From Ruegeria arenilitoris (GTDB lineage: Bacteria; Pseudomonadota; Alphaproteobacteria; Rhodobacterales; Rhodobacteraceae), in NCBI RefSeq assembly GCF_013032445.1, contig NZ_WQCA01000005.1:124001-188000 (forward strand): 64,000 nucleotides of DNA, given 5' to 3'. Below are positions 25,472-34,785 of this stretch, piece by piece. The translations under genes were made by a program, and so were the position numbers. The notes beneath the pieces are model-generated. The model was not told where the DNA came from. It saw only the letters and a program-made list of their open reading frames with translations, and did not search any database. The first letter of the stretch is position 1. Each line of letters opens with the position of its first letter.

Positions 25472-26299
25472 ATGAATCCGATTACCCAGCCGCTTGAGTT
25501 TCAGGCAGCGGCTATTCGCATGGCCGGCTATGCGGTTAGCAACCAACTGAAGATTATGCAAATTCTGGCAAGCTCGGCCATGGAGTTGCCGTTTGCCCCT
25601 ATGCATGCGCTGCATGCGTCATCTGCGGTACCTGCGCCGGTTACACCGAAGCCGGAGTACAAGTCCAACACGCCAGTTACTAAGCCTGCCGCTAAGCCCA
25701 AATCTGCGGCGACACCGAAGGCTAAGCCGGTCGCGCGTGCCAAAGCGGCGGCAACGCCGAAGGCCGAATCGCCCAAACCGATTGTGGCCAAAACAACGGT
25801 CGCTCCGGCCAAGAAAGCGACCACTCCGGCGGCATCCAAGCCCGTCAATGCAGAAAAATCGCAAGAATCGAAGCCTGCAGAGATTGTCGCGCCTAAGCCG
25901 GCAACCCGCGCTCGTCGTGCGGCGACACCAAAGACCGCAGCCGCCACGCCAGCGCCGAAGACGCAAGCGCCCAAGCCAGCGGTGGTAAAACCGGCAGCGA
26001 CCACGGCTCCGGCAAAAGCCGCATCGCGCAAATCCGCTGCGCCTAAATCTGCGGCCAAACCCGCAGCTGCAAAGAACCCAGCGAAACCTGCGGCGACCAA
26101 AACGGCCGCCAAACCAGCGCCCAAGGTGCAGGCTGCAAAAACCGCAGCTCCTAAGGCTGAGGCCGCCAAACCCGTTGCGCCCGCGGCTAAGCCTACAGCC
26201 CCCAAGGCCGAGGCCAAGCCTGCGGCACCGCAACGCCGGACTCGCACGCCTTCGAAGCCGCCCGCGATGCCCACACCCGTTAGTAAAACGGACGAGTAA
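25472..26299 (+). CDS. Histone H1-like Lys/Ala/Pro-rich protein with phasin-like N-terminus
   Basis: A 275-residue protein. The first 45 residues (MNPITQPLEFQAAAIRMAGY and on to SSAMELPF) form an amphipathic helix region reminiscent of phasins. The remaining 230 residues are a low-complexity tail of AAPKPA, KPAAAK and TPKAKP-type repeats with little besides Lys, Ala, Pro and Thr. Such tails occur in bacterial histone-H1-like proteins (AlgP/Hc1 type) and in some polyhydroxyalkanoate-granule proteins that bind DNA. AGGAG lies nine bases before the ATG; the upstream part of the frame is untranslated leader. DNA binding is inferred from composition. Confidence 0.7.
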   Translation: MNPITQPLEFQAAAIRMAGYAVSNQLKIMQILASSAMELPFAPMHALHASSAVPAPVTPKPEYKSNTPVTKPAAKPKSAATPKAKPVARAKAAATPKAESPKPIVAKTTVAPAKKATTPAASKPVNAEKSQESKPAEIVAPKPATRARRAATPKTAAATPAPKTQAPKPAVVKPAATTAPAKAASRKSAAPKSAAKPAAAKNPAKPAATKTAAKPAPKVQAAKTAAPKAEAAKPVAPAAKPTAPKAEAKPAAPQRRTRTPSKPPAMPTPVSKTDE

Positions 26300-26349
26300 A
26301 CGGGACACCCGCTTGACACCGTCGTGCAGGCGCGCCAACGCTGCGCCTC

Positions 26350-27798
26350 ATGACGGACATGCGCCCGGTTGGATATGTGATTGGCCTGTTGGTCGCCATT
26401 CTTGGGGCGACCATGCTGCTGCCCATGCTTGCGGATCTCATAGAAGGTCGGGGCGAGTGGCACGTGTTTCTGGAAAGCGGCGTCATCACTATGCTGACGG
26501 GCGTTGTCCTGTCCATCAGTTGCTCGAACGGGGTGGGCGAAGGTCTGACGATTCGTCAGACCTTTTTGCTGACCACTGGCGTCTGGGTGGCGTTGCCCCT
26601 TTTTGGCGCTATCCCGTTCTTGTTTGGTGCGACCGAGCTGCGCTTTGTCGACGCGTATTTCGAGGCGATGTCGGGCCTGACCACCACCGGCTCAACCGTT
26701 ATATCTGGTCTTGATACGCTACCGCAGGGGTTGCTGTTGTGGCGGGGCGTGCTGCAATGGCTGGGCGGGATTGGCATTATCGTTGTCGCGATGGTGTTCC
26801 TACCCGAGCTTCGGGTCGGTGGGATGCAGATTTTCCGCTCGGAAGGATTTGAAACCATGGGGAAAATCCTGCCGCGGGCGCAAGAGATCGCGGGCCAGAT
26901 CTCCCTGATCTACGTCTTTCTGACCTTTGTCTGCGCACTGGTTTACGCCGGTTTAGGGATGAGTTTTTTCGACGCCATCGTGCACGCGATGACAACCATC
27001 GCGACAGGTGGATTTGCGAACTACGATTCGTCTTTTGCAGTGTTTTCAGGACCAACCGAATACGCGGCCGCGGTGTTCATGATCCTCGCGGCCCTGCCGT
27101 TCGTACGCTACGTCCAGTTTGCCAATGGAAACACGAACTCCCTTTGGCAAGATAGTCAGATCAAGACCTTTCTGGCGACGATCCTGGTACTGGTTCTGGT
27201 CATGGCGGTGTTCCTGATCTCGGTCTTTCCGCATCATTGGGAGCAGGCATTTCGTGAGTCGCTGTTCAACATCACCTCGATCATTTCCGGCACCGGCTAT
27301 GCCAGCGTCAACTATATGACCTGGGGAAGTTTTCCGGTCATGCTGTTCTTTCTGATTGGCCTGATCGGAGGGTGCGCGGGCTCGACTGCCTGTTCCATCA
27401 AGATCTTCCGTTATCAGCTGTTGTTTGCCTCGATCAAAACCCAGATCAGTCGTATCCGGTCACCGCACGGCGTGTTTAAGCCGCGTTATGACGGGCGCAC
27501 GATTGGGCAGGACGTTCTGACATCGGTGATGAGCTTTTTCATGTTCTTCGTGCTGTCGATGGGGGTACTGGCCTGGGCGCTGGCGCTGACGGGGCTGGAC
27601 TTCATCACGTCCGTCTCGGGCGCGGCGACGGCGCTGGCCAATGTGGGGCCGGGGCTGGGGGATCAGATCGGCCCTGCGGGTAACTTTGCCGGGCTGAGCG
27701 ATACGGCCAAGTGGTTGCTGTCCATCGGTATGCTGGTCGGGCGGCTGGAACTGTTGGCCGTCTACGCGCTGTTTACTGTCCAATTCTGGAGAAGTTGA
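26350..27798 (+). CDS. trkH: TrkH-family potassium uptake protein
   Basis: A 482-residue membrane channel subunit for potassium uptake. Four pore loops with the filter glycines are seen: EAMSGLTTTGSTVISG (about 95-110), MTTIATGGFANYDSSF (about 217), NITSIISGTGYAS (about 310) and ALANVGPGLGDQIGPAGNFA (near 430). About ten membrane helices flank them. It works with a cytosolic TrkA subunit that is not in this window. Its stop codon overlaps the start of the ThDP enzyme gene by one base, which is unexpected functionally. Confidence 0.92.
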   Translation: MTDMRPVGYVIGLLVAILGATMLLPMLADLIEGRGEWHVFLESGVITMLTGVVLSISCSNGVGEGLTIRQTFLLTTGVWVALPLFGAIPFLFGATELRFVDAYFEAMSGLTTTGSTVISGLDTLPQGLLLWRGVLQWLGGIGIIVVAMVFLPELRVGGMQIFRSEGFETMGKILPRAQEIAGQISLIYVFLTFVCALVYAGLGMSFFDAIVHAMTTIATGGFANYDSSFAVFSGPTEYAAAVFMILAALPFVRYVQFANGNTNSLWQDSQIKTFLATILVLVLVMAVFLISVFPHHWEQAFRESLFNITSIISGTGYASVNYMTWGSFPVMLFFLIGLIGGCAGSTACSIKIFRYQLLFASIKTQISRIRSPHGVFKPRYDGRTIGQDVLTSVMSFFMFFVLSMGVLAWALALTGLDFITSVSGAATALANVGPGLGDQIGPAGNFAGLSDTAKWLLSIGMLVGRLELLAVYALFTVQFWRS

Positions 27799-29372
27799 TG
27801 AAAAGACCTCTGGGTGCCCAGATTTCGCACATGTTGAAAGACCGGGGCGTTGATGTGATTTTCGGCATTCCTGGCGTTCACAATCAGGAAATGTATCGTG
27901 GCATCGAAGAGGCGGGCATCACACATGTTCTGGCCCGTCACGAACAAGGGGCCGGGTTCATGGCCGACGGCTATGCTCGTGCGACCGGCAAGCCGGGTGT
28001 GGCTTACGTGATCACCGGGCCGGGGTTGTGTAACATCATGACCCCGATGGGGCAGGCCTACACAGACTCGGTGCCGATGCTGGTGATGTCGTCCTGTTTA
28101 AGCGAGACAGACGCGGTGCAAGGCCAGTTGCACCAGATGAAAGACCAACGCGGTGCTGCTGAAACCGTGACGGACTGGTCTCACCAGGCCAATACCGCAC
28201 AGGCGGCCTATGGGCTGGTCGAACGTGCCTTTGAAGAATTCGAGCTCTCGCGTCCGCGCCCCAAGCACATTCAGGTGCCGATTTCGCGCCTTGAGGCCGA
28301 GGCTGACCCGGCACCGTTTCCCAATCAGCCCGGTTTGCGGTCCAAAGTGGTGCCGCCTGATCTGGCGCCGCTCATGTCTTTGCTGAACATCTCGAACAGG
28401 CCGCTGTTCATTCTGGGTGGCGGGGCGCGGTCCAATCTGTGGCGGCAAATACTGACCCAGTTGGGGGCCGCGTGTTTCACCACCTATGCCGGTCGCGGAA
28501 TGGCGGGGCTTGGCTATGCGTTGGATTACGGCGCCACGCTGCCACGCCCGGGCAGTGCTGACGTGATAGGCTCTGCCGATCTTGTGGTCGCTGTGGGGGC
28601 GGAACTGGGTGAGGTTGACCTGTGGCGCGACACGCTGGGGCATTCCTCTCATCTGGTGCGGGTCGACCTGGATCCGCAGGTTCTGTCCGACCGTCACCGC
28701 GCGGGGATCAAGTTGCAGGTTGATGGTGAGAGCTTTGCCCATGCTCTATGGGCTTCAATTGAATCCGTGAAAACGGCGACCGGCTGGAGCGCGGAAGAGG
28801 TCGCCGAGGCCCGTAAACGCTGGCGCGCCGAGTCCGATGCCGAACGTCCAGGGATCGTGCCGGTGCTGGATGCCCTGCGCGAGGCCATGCCAGCGGACAC
28901 GATGATCTATTCCGACATGACCCAGTTCGCCTATGTCGCCAAAGAGGTCTGGGACATGGCTTATCCCTATCACTGGCACCATCCGACCGGGTTCGGCACG
29001 CTGGGCTATGCGCTGCCAGCCGGGATAGGGGGCGCGGTTGCGCGGCGGGGTAAACCCACTGCTGTGATCGCAGGGGATTATGGGTTTCAATACACGATGA
29101 TGGAGCTTGGCGCGGCGGTTGAGCTGGGTCTGTCTCTGCCGATCATCCTGTGGGACAACGGTAAGCTGAAAGAGATCGAAGACAGCATGGTCCGTGGTCA
29201 GATCGCCCCTAACGCCGTTGTGGCCCGCAATCCCGATTTCTGCAAACTGGCCGAAGCCTTCGGGGCCTTGTCTGCCGCCCCGGGTAATCTGGAAGAGATG
29301 CAGGCGGCCGTGCAAGCCGCGTTTCATGCGCCGGCTCCAACGCTGATCCGGATAACGCCGGACATCATTTAG
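27798..29372 (+). CDS. ThDP-dependent decarboxylase (5-guanidino-2-oxopentanoate decarboxylase-like)
   Basis: A 524-residue member of the acetolactate synthase/benzoylformate decarboxylase superfamily. The N-terminal domain carries the conserved Glu in VLARHEQGAGFMADGYA, and GPGLCNIMTPMGQAY follows. The C-terminal cofactor motif runs GDYGFQYTMMELGAA to LPIILWDNGKL, with Tyr where GDG is usual. Similarity in the region after the cofactor motif recalls AruI-type 5-guanidino-2-oxopentanoate decarboxylases of arginine breakdown, but that is from memory and not certain. The ATG overlaps the trkH stop. A bidirectional terminator follows. Confidence 0.8.
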   Translation: MKRPLGAQISHMLKDRGVDVIFGIPGVHNQEMYRGIEEAGITHVLARHEQGAGFMADGYARATGKPGVAYVITGPGLCNIMTPMGQAYTDSVPMLVMSSCLSETDAVQGQLHQMKDQRGAAETVTDWSHQANTAQAAYGLVERAFEEFELSRPRPKHIQVPISRLEAEADPAPFPNQPGLRSKVVPPDLAPLMSLLNISNRPLFILGGGARSNLWRQILTQLGAACFTTYAGRGMAGLGYALDYGATLPRPGSADVIGSADLVVAVGAELGEVDLWRDTLGHSSHLVRVDLDPQVLSDRHRAGIKLQVDGESFAHALWASIESVKTATGWSAEEVAEARKRWRAESDAERPGIVPVLDALREAMPADTMIYSDMTQFAYVAKEVWDMAYPYHWHHPTGFGTLGYALPAGIGGAVARRGKPTAVIAGDYGFQYTMMELGAAVELGLSLPIILWDNGKLKEIEDSMVRGQIAPNAVVARNPDFCKLAEAFGALSAAPGNLEEMQAAVQAAFHAPAPTLIRITPDII

Positions 29373-29378
29373 CAAAAA

Positions 29379-29409
29379 AAAAAACGCCGCCCGGAGGGGC
29401 GGCGTTTTT
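29379..29409. terminator. Bidirectional terminator
   Basis: AACGCCGCCC pairs with GGGCGGCGTT around GGAG. A long A tract precedes it and T tracts follow, so it serves both the ThDP gene and the convergent trypsin-fold gene. Confidence 0.93.
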
Positions 29410-29425
29410 CGTTTTTCAGGTCAGC

Positions 29426-31165
29426 TTAGTCCCAGCAATGCACCAGAACGGTCATTCCGTTGGCCCGTCGGCTGAGTTCGTTGGGTGAGATTTCCGCAGT
29501 GGACTGGCTGGGCTGACCGGACACACCAGCCTTTTCCAAAGCTTCATTCAAGCGGTCCGTCGATGCTGCCAGACTGACCGAAGCGGGCAGGGTGCGCCCT
29601 TCGGTCGGGGTGGGCAGTAGCATACCGACAACCTGTCCTTTGTCGTCGAAAACCGGTCCGCCGGCATCTCCGGGCAGCGCCACCAATGCCAAGCGTTTCA
29701 CACCGTCTTCACCGTTAAGGCCGCGCACATCACTAATCTGACCATATGTCAAAGTTGGGGCGCCCAATGCACCTTCATACGAGAACCCTGAAACTGCGAC
29801 CTCAGATTGAATACGTGGTTTATCGGTGCTGAACTCGGCAATGTTGATCGGTGCGAGGTTACGGCTGGGGCGAAGTACCGACACACCAAGATCGGAATCT
29901 ACCAGGGCAACCTGGACCTCTTGATCGTCGTTCAGCGTGATCCGGGTGCAGCTGTCCGTGGCCTCAGACACGGTCAGAACCGTGCCGTTTGCATCGGTGA
30001 AGAAGCCGGAGCGGGACAGGCGCGGTTTGCGCACCTGCAGGCCCGACACCAGATCGATCCTCTGATCGGCTTCCGCACCCGCACCGGCATCCAGTACGGC
30101 GTCGTTGGTGGAGAAGCTGGCCTTGATCGCGGCCAGAACCCGCGCGCGACGGGCCTCATCCCCTTCGGGCCAGACCAGCGTAAAGCCCTTGATCTGGTCG
30201 TCTTTCAGCGCCGCTTCGGTGTAGGACACGATCCCGTTGCCGCGACCCTCCAGCGTGAAACGGTCGCCGCGCAGTTGGCGCGGACCGTCCAGAGGCACAA
30301 TCTCCAGCGATTGCATCACTTCATACAACGCGCGCAGGGTGGCCTTGTTGCCTTGTTGGCTGATCAGCAACGCCTTGGCGTTCAGGTCACCTGTGCCATT
30401 GAAATGCGCAAAGGGGGCCTCATAACGGTCAAAGGCGATGACGCCCAACGGCAGGTCCAGATCGATGCCAGCCTGCATGTCTGAATGGCGCTTCATGCCA
30501 ACACTGATCAACGGCGCGTTATAGTCATCCATCAGTGTCGAACGCTGGGCCGTGGTCAAAACGCCGGTGGGTTCATAACCGTTGAACCGCTGCCAGTCGC
30601 CCATCGATCGCCGAGTACCTGCACCAAAGGCGCCATCAATGGTCGAATTATAAAACCCTGCGGCCTGCAGGGCGGTTTGCAGATTCTTGCGCTCTTGCGC
30701 CGTCAGCAGTCGTTCCGATTGCAGAGCCTGCGACCGTGTTTCGTCCGAAGGCTGCGGGGTCAGCCCGGCGGTGGATTGGTCAGGTTGCGGTGTGGGTTCA
30801 ACGGGCGGGTTCACCGCGCCCTGTTCCACAGAGCTTGATCCAACGGGCCAGAACTGCTGTCCCAGCGAATTTGAGAACGCAATGTAGCTGTCCGACGGGA
30901 TCTGACCCTCGGCCCGGTAAACGCGCAGAACCTGTTCGGCGTCGCTGCGTAAATATGGCCCGATAACAATGGCATACCAGCCAGTGTTCAGGCGAAATCC
31001 ATTCACGTCGGGCAATGCATTCGCATAGGCCTGCGCCCGCTCTTGCGCTTGGCGCAGCGTTGGGCGGGCTTCGACCTGCACCCAGACGCCTGCCTCCTGC
31101 TGTGCAAAGACGGCGCGTGTGCCGAAGAGAATTAGAAACAAAATTGCAGTAATTACTCGTGTCAT
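29426..31165 (-). CDS. SPOR-like / peptidoglycan-binding / inactive trypsin-fold protein
   Basis: A 579-residue exported protein. Signal peptide MTRVITAILFLILFGTRAVFA is followed by a SPOR-like region (VEARPTLRQAQERAQAYANA to WYAIVIGPYLR). A peptidoglycan-binding type 1 motif lies near 165-215 (LQTALQAAGFYNSTIDGAFG). A trypsin-like domain lies in the C-terminal 220 residues. In that domain the usual GDSGGP is GDAGGP (Ala501), and the AAH segment reads LTVSEATDSC, so both nucleophile and catalytic His are missing. It probably acts as a cell-wall binding or scaffold protein, not a protease. It shares a terminator with the ThDP gene. Confidence 0.8.
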   Translation of the reverse strand: MTRVITAILFLILFGTRAVFAQQEAGVWVQVEARPTLRQAQERAQAYANALPDVNGFRLNTGWYAIVIGPYLRSDAEQVLRVYRAEGQIPSDSYIAFSNSLGQQFWPVGSSSVEQGAVNPPVEPTPQPDQSTAGLTPQPSDETRSQALQSERLLTAQERKNLQTALQAAGFYNSTIDGAFGAGTRRSMGDWQRFNGYEPTGVLTTAQRSTLMDDYNAPLISVGMKRHSDMQAGIDLDLPLGVIAFDRYEAPFAHFNGTGDLNAKALLISQQGNKATLRALYEVMQSLEIVPLDGPRQLRGDRFTLEGRGNGIVSYTEAALKDDQIKGFTLVWPEGDEARRARVLAAIKASFSTNDAVLDAGAGAEADQRIDLVSGLQVRKPRLSRSGFFTDANGTVLTVSEATDSCTRITLNDDQEVQVALVDSDLGVSVLRPSRNLAPINIAEFSTDKPRIQSEVAVSGFSYEGALGAPTLTYGQISDVRGLNGEDGVKRLALVALPGDAGGPVFDDKGQVVGMLLPTPTEGRTLPASVSLAASTDRLNEALEKAGVSGQPSQSTAEISPNELSRRANGMTVLVHCWD

Positions 31166-31370
31166 AGTCTGCCCGTATCCGCAGTGTTTTGGCTTTGCCG
31201 CAGATTACGCGATTTGAGACACGGAAAGCCATGCTCGGAATACGGGGAATTTCCAGTGTGGCTGTGCAGTGACAGCCGGTAACCATTGGCCCGTTGACGC
31301 CCCTTGGCCCCTTGCATAGGAAGGACAAAACCGACCGGAACCGGGCGCGGATGTGCCCAAAGGGAATGTT

Positions 31371-32300
31371 ATGACCGAACCGTCCAGCGCACCACGTTCT
31401 TTTCAGGAAATTATCCTGCGTCTCCAGACCTATTGGGCCTCGAAGGGCTGCGCCATCTTGCAGCCTTACGACATGGAGGTTGGGGCAGGGACGTTCCACC
31501 CGGCGACCACTTTGCGCGCTTTGGGGTCCAAGGCATGGGCCGCAGCTTACGTGCAGCCGTCGCGTCGCCCGACCGATGGGCGGTATGGCGAGAACCCGAA
31601 CCGGTTGCAGCATTACTACCAGTATCAGGTGCTGATTAAACCCAGCCCGCCGGACCTTCAGGAACTGTATCTGGGCAGTATTGAGGCCATCGGCATCGAC
31701 ATGAACCTGCATGACATCCGCTTTGTCGAGGATGACTGGGAAAGCCCGACCTTGGGCGCATGGGGACTGGGATGGGAGGTCTGGTGCGACGGTATGGAAG
31801 TCAGCCAGTTCACCTATTTCCAACAGGTTGGCGGCCATGATTGCGCACCTGTCTCGGGCGAGTTGACCTATGGTTTGGAGAGGTTGGCGATGTATGTGTT
31901 GGGCATCGACCACGTGATGGACATGCCGTTCAACGACCCGCAATCGCCCAGCCCGCTGAGCTATGGCGACATCTTCAAGCAGACCGAAGAGGAATACGCC
32001 CGCTGGAACTTTGACGTGGCCAACACCGAAGTTCTGCTGCGTCATTTCGAAGAGGCCGAGACCGAATGCGCCGCCATTCTGGCGCAGGAACATGACGACC
32101 CCAAAACCGGCAAGCGCATCGTCATGGCGCACCCTGCCTATGACCAGTGCATCAAGGCCAGCCACGTGTTCAACCTGCTGGATGCGCGGGGCGTGATTTC
32201 GGTGACCGAACGTCAGGCCTATATCGGTCGTGTTCGGGCGCTGGCCAAACAATGCGCCGATGCATTCCTGCTGACCGAGGCCGCCGGGTTTGAGGCCTGA
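31371..32300 (+). CDS. glyQ: Glycyl-tRNA synthetase alpha subunit
   Basis: A 309-residue catalytic subunit of the bacterial (alpha2-beta2) glycyl-tRNA synthetase. Hallmarks are [59 protein letters not shown] and QVGG. The ATG at MTEPSSAP has AAGGGA upstream; the frame is open six codons more. glyS follows 2.5 kb downstream on the same strand, separated by marC (opposite strand), a DUF6446-like gene and gltS, an order that recurs in related genomes as far as I recall. Confidence 0.97.
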   Translation: MTEPSSAPRSFQEIILRLQTYWASKGCAILQPYDMEVGAGTFHPATTLRALGSKAWAAAYVQPSRRPTDGRYGENPNRLQHYYQYQVLIKPSPPDLQELYLGSIEAIGIDMNLHDIRFVEDDWESPTLGAWGLGWEVWCDGMEVSQFTYFQQVGGHDCAPVSGELTYGLERLAMYVLGIDHVMDMPFNDPQSPSPLSYGDIFKQTEEEYARWNFDVANTEVLLRHFEEAETECAAILAQEHDDPKTGKRIVMAHPAYDQCIKASHVFNLLDARGVISVTERQAYIGRVRALAKQCADAFLLTEAAGFEA

Positions 32301-32308
32301 TGGGGCGC

Positions 32309-32941
32309 TCAGGCCAATCCGGGCAACAACACTTTCAGGCCATCTGCAATCATGCTGATTGCGATGGCCGACAGGATCATGCCCATGAAACGGCTCATGA
32401 TCACGCGTGCGTTGGACGACAATCGCTTGGCCAAGGCAGCTGCGTTCCAGAAAGTAATGAACAGCAGAAACAGAACGGCCAGGAAAACGCTTGCGTAGAT
32501 GAGAGCGTCCATAGGCTTGGAAATATGGTGCGCATACAGGATCAGTGTTGTGATCGTGCCGGGGCCGACCAGAATGGGGAAGGCCAGCGGGTAGAATGCA
32601 ACCGTGGCAGGCTCGGGGTAGTCCTGTTTTTCTCCCTCGGTTCCGTGATGCGTCGTGCTTTCTTTACCGCTCAGCATGTTCAGGCCGATCATCAGAACGA
32701 CAAGGCCGCCTGCAACGCGCAGATCGTCCACGCTGATCCCGAACAGGCCAAGCGTCTGGTTGCCGATGGCCGCGAACGCCGCGCCAAGGATCAAGCAATA
32801 GGTCGCCGTTTTCGCCGCGACCTTGCGCTGGTCGGCGGGTGTCAGGCCATCGGTGACACTGAGGAAAACGGGCAGGTTGGTGATCGGATTCATGATCGCA
32901 AACAGTGCGCCGAAGAACCCAACGGCAAGGGTCATGTCCAT
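32309..32941 (-). CDS. marC: MarC-family membrane protein
   Basis: A 210-residue integral membrane protein with six hydrophobic helices. FFGALFAIMNPITNLPVFLSVTDGL and AFPILVGPGTITTLILYA are characteristic of the MarC/UPF0056 family. The family is widespread but its transport or other role is not established; early links to antibiotic resistance were withdrawn. GAGG precedes the ATG. It is convergent with glyQ, with eight bases between stop codons. Confidence 0.9.
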   Translation of the reverse strand: MDMTLAVGFFGALFAIMNPITNLPVFLSVTDGLTPADQRKVAAKTATYCLILGAAFAAIGNQTLGLFGISVDDLRVAGGLVVLMIGLNMLSGKESTTHHGTEGEKQDYPEPATVAFYPLAFPILVGPGTITTLILYAHHISKPMDALIYASVFLAVLFLLFITFWNAAALAKRLSSNARVIMSRFMGMILSAIAISMIADGLKVLLPGLA

Positions 32942-33032
32942 TCCAATAACCTCATTCCGGCCTGTATCGGTTTGGAAACTGGCCTATTTTCAATAAAGTT
33001 GAAAGAGGCCGCGTGATCAGGATGTTCAAAAG

Positions 33033-33554
33033 ATGACCGGAAAACTGCTTGCAATCATCCTTGTCTTGGCTGCGGCTGTGGCCGGTGTCGGCATGTATTA
33101 CCTGCAGGTCTATGGGTTCTATTATAATGTTGAACCTCAGCCGGGTCAGGATGTGTCCTTGGTGGTCGAAGGGGCAGAGGACCCGCAGCCAATCCCGTAC
33201 TCGGCGTTTCAGGCGATTGATGCCGACAGCTCTCCGATCCGGTACCGGGCGTGTTTTGAAACCGACCTGACGGCCGAGGATCTGGCGGCGTTCCGGCGGG
33301 TAGAAAACCCTGAACCGTTGACCGCGCCGGGGTGGTTTGACTGTTACGACGCGGTCGCAATTGCCGAAGCGTTGAAATCCGGGCAGGCACAGGCGTTCTT
33401 GGGGGCCAAGAACATCCACTATGGTGTCGACCGCATCGTTACGGTGACTTCAGATGGCAAAGGCTATGTCTGGCACGCGCTGAACAATTGCGGTGAAAAG
33501 GCCTATGACGGAACGGTGGTGGGCGAAGAATGCCCGCCCCGGCCTGAAAACTGA
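33033..33554 (+). CDS. DUF6446-like membrane-anchored protein
   Basis: A 173-residue protein with an N-terminal signal-anchor (LLAIILVLAAAVAGVGMYYLQVYGFYY) and a soluble, acidic remainder. Blocks such as IPYSAFQAIDADSSPIRYRACF and GWFDCYDAVAIAEALKSGQAQAF, plus three cysteines (the last two in NNCGEKA and GEECPPR), suggest a folded periplasmic domain. It matches a protein commonly seen near glyS in Rhodobacterales, which I believe is DUF6446; function is unknown. It lies seven bases upstream of gltS, so the two are co-transcribed. Confidence 0.7.
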   Translation: MTGKLLAIILVLAAAVAGVGMYYLQVYGFYYNVEPQPGQDVSLVVEGAEDPQPIPYSAFQAIDADSSPIRYRACFETDLTAEDLAAFRRVENPEPLTAPGWFDCYDAVAIAEALKSGQAQAFLGAKNIHYGVDRIVTVTSDGKGYVWHALNNCGEKAYDGTVVGEECPPRPEN

Positions 33555-33561
33555 GGGCACA

Positions 33562-34776
33562 ATGACGGACGCAGCGATCCATATTCCCAATTTTCTGACC
33601 GCCACGCTTGGAATTGCGGTCTACCTGATTGGGGCCGAGATCAACGCCCGCGTCGCGCTGCTGCGTCAATTCAATATCCCCGAGCCAGTGACCGGCGGGT
33701 TACTGGCCTCTCTCGTTGTGCTGTTTCTGTATCTCGTGGCCGGGATTGAGCTGACCTTCGATCTCGCCTCTCGGGATTTCCTGCTGATTGTGTTTTTTGC
33801 CGGGATCGGTTTGAACGCGCGGCTGGCAGATTTGATTTCCGGAGGCAAGCCTCTGCTATTGCTTCTCATTTTGACGTTGGTGACAATTGTTGCCCAGAAT
33901 GTCGTTGGTGCTGCCGGTGCGGTTGCCTTTGGCTTTCCGGCACAGGCGGGAGTTCTTTTTGGGTCGGCTTCTCTGATCGGAGGGCATGGCACCGCTATCG
34001 CTTGGGCCCCCGAGGTTGGCGCGGTCACTGGATTGGACGGTGCGACAGAACTCGGCGTGGCTGTGGCGACGCTCGGCCTCGTGCTTGCGGCACTGGTTGG
34101 CGGACCAATTGCCCGATTGCTGATCGAAGGAAAAAACCTGACCCCGGATCGTCCTGATGAAGAGCACACGGTCGGACTGCCGGACGATGCGACTGAGGCT
34201 GAGGCCAAAATCGATCATCTCACCATCATGCGCGTCCTGCTGCATCTGAACTTGGCCATCATCTTCGGTTACGTCCTACATCAGGCAATCGCAGCCGCCG
34301 GATTGATGCTGCCGGTTTTCGTGCCCTGCCTGATCATGGGGATTGTTATCGCCAACTTACGTGCGGTTCTGGCACCCAAGGCACCACCAGTTTCGCGAAC
34401 GCCCTCACTGGCGCTGATCTCGGAATTCTCGCTGGGTGCGTTTCTGGCCATGTCGCTGATGAGCCTGCAGCTCTGGACCATTGCCGAATTGGGGTTGGCC
34501 ATCGTCGTCATCATGGCTGCGCAGACCCTGTTTGCCGTGGCTTTTGTGATTTGGGTGCTGTTCCCGGTGATGGGCGGCAACTACCGTGCCGCCGTTCTGT
34601 CCGCGGGGTTTGGTGGCTTTGCTTTGGGTGCGACGCCGACCGCTATCGCCAATATGACCGCAGTTACCAAGCGATATGGCCCGTCGCCTATTGCCTTTAT
34701 CGTGCTGCCCCTTGTATCCGCCTTCTTTGTGGATATCGCCAATGCCATCGTCATTCAGACGATCGTAAATTTCTAA
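33562..34776 (+). CDS. gltS: Sodium/glutamate symporter
   Basis: A 404-residue secondary transporter of the GltS (ESS) family. The ATG of MTDAAIHIPN is set by GAGGG upstream. Typical pieces are QFNIPEPVTGGLLASLVV, FGSASLIGGHGTAIAWAP in the first half and SAGFGGFALGATPTAIANM in the second, the two inverted repeats that carry the substrate and sodium sites. About ten to eleven membrane helices. It lies just upstream of glyS, with nine bases between. Confidence 0.93.
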   Translation: MTDAAIHIPNFLTATLGIAVYLIGAEINARVALLRQFNIPEPVTGGLLASLVVLFLYLVAGIELTFDLASRDFLLIVFFAGIGLNARLADLISGGKPLLLLLILTLVTIVAQNVVGAAGAVAFGFPAQAGVLFGSASLIGGHGTAIAWAPEVGAVTGLDGATELGVAVATLGLVLAALVGGPIARLLIEGKNLTPDRPDEEHTVGLPDDATEAEAKIDHLTIMRVLLHLNLAIIFGYVLHQAIAAAGLMLPVFVPCLIMGIVIANLRAVLAPKAPPVSRTPSLALISEFSLGAFLAMSLMSLQLWTIAELGLAIVVIMAAQTLFAVAFVIWVLFPVMGGNYRAAVLSAGFGGFALGATPTAIANMTAVTKRYGPSPIAFIVLPLVSAFFVDIANAIVIQTIVNF

Positions 34777-34785
34777 GGACCGAAA

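Noticed and set aside
25528-26463. Long frames on the minus strand over the H1-like gene
   Set aside because: Repeats of Lys, Ala and Pro codons leave the reverse strand free of stops; the reverse products are Gly/Leu/Ala low-complexity without a start site.
30798-32252. 484-codon frame opposite glyQ
   Set aside because: It overlaps glyQ fully and partly the signal region of the trypsin-fold gene in another frame; glyQ is certain.
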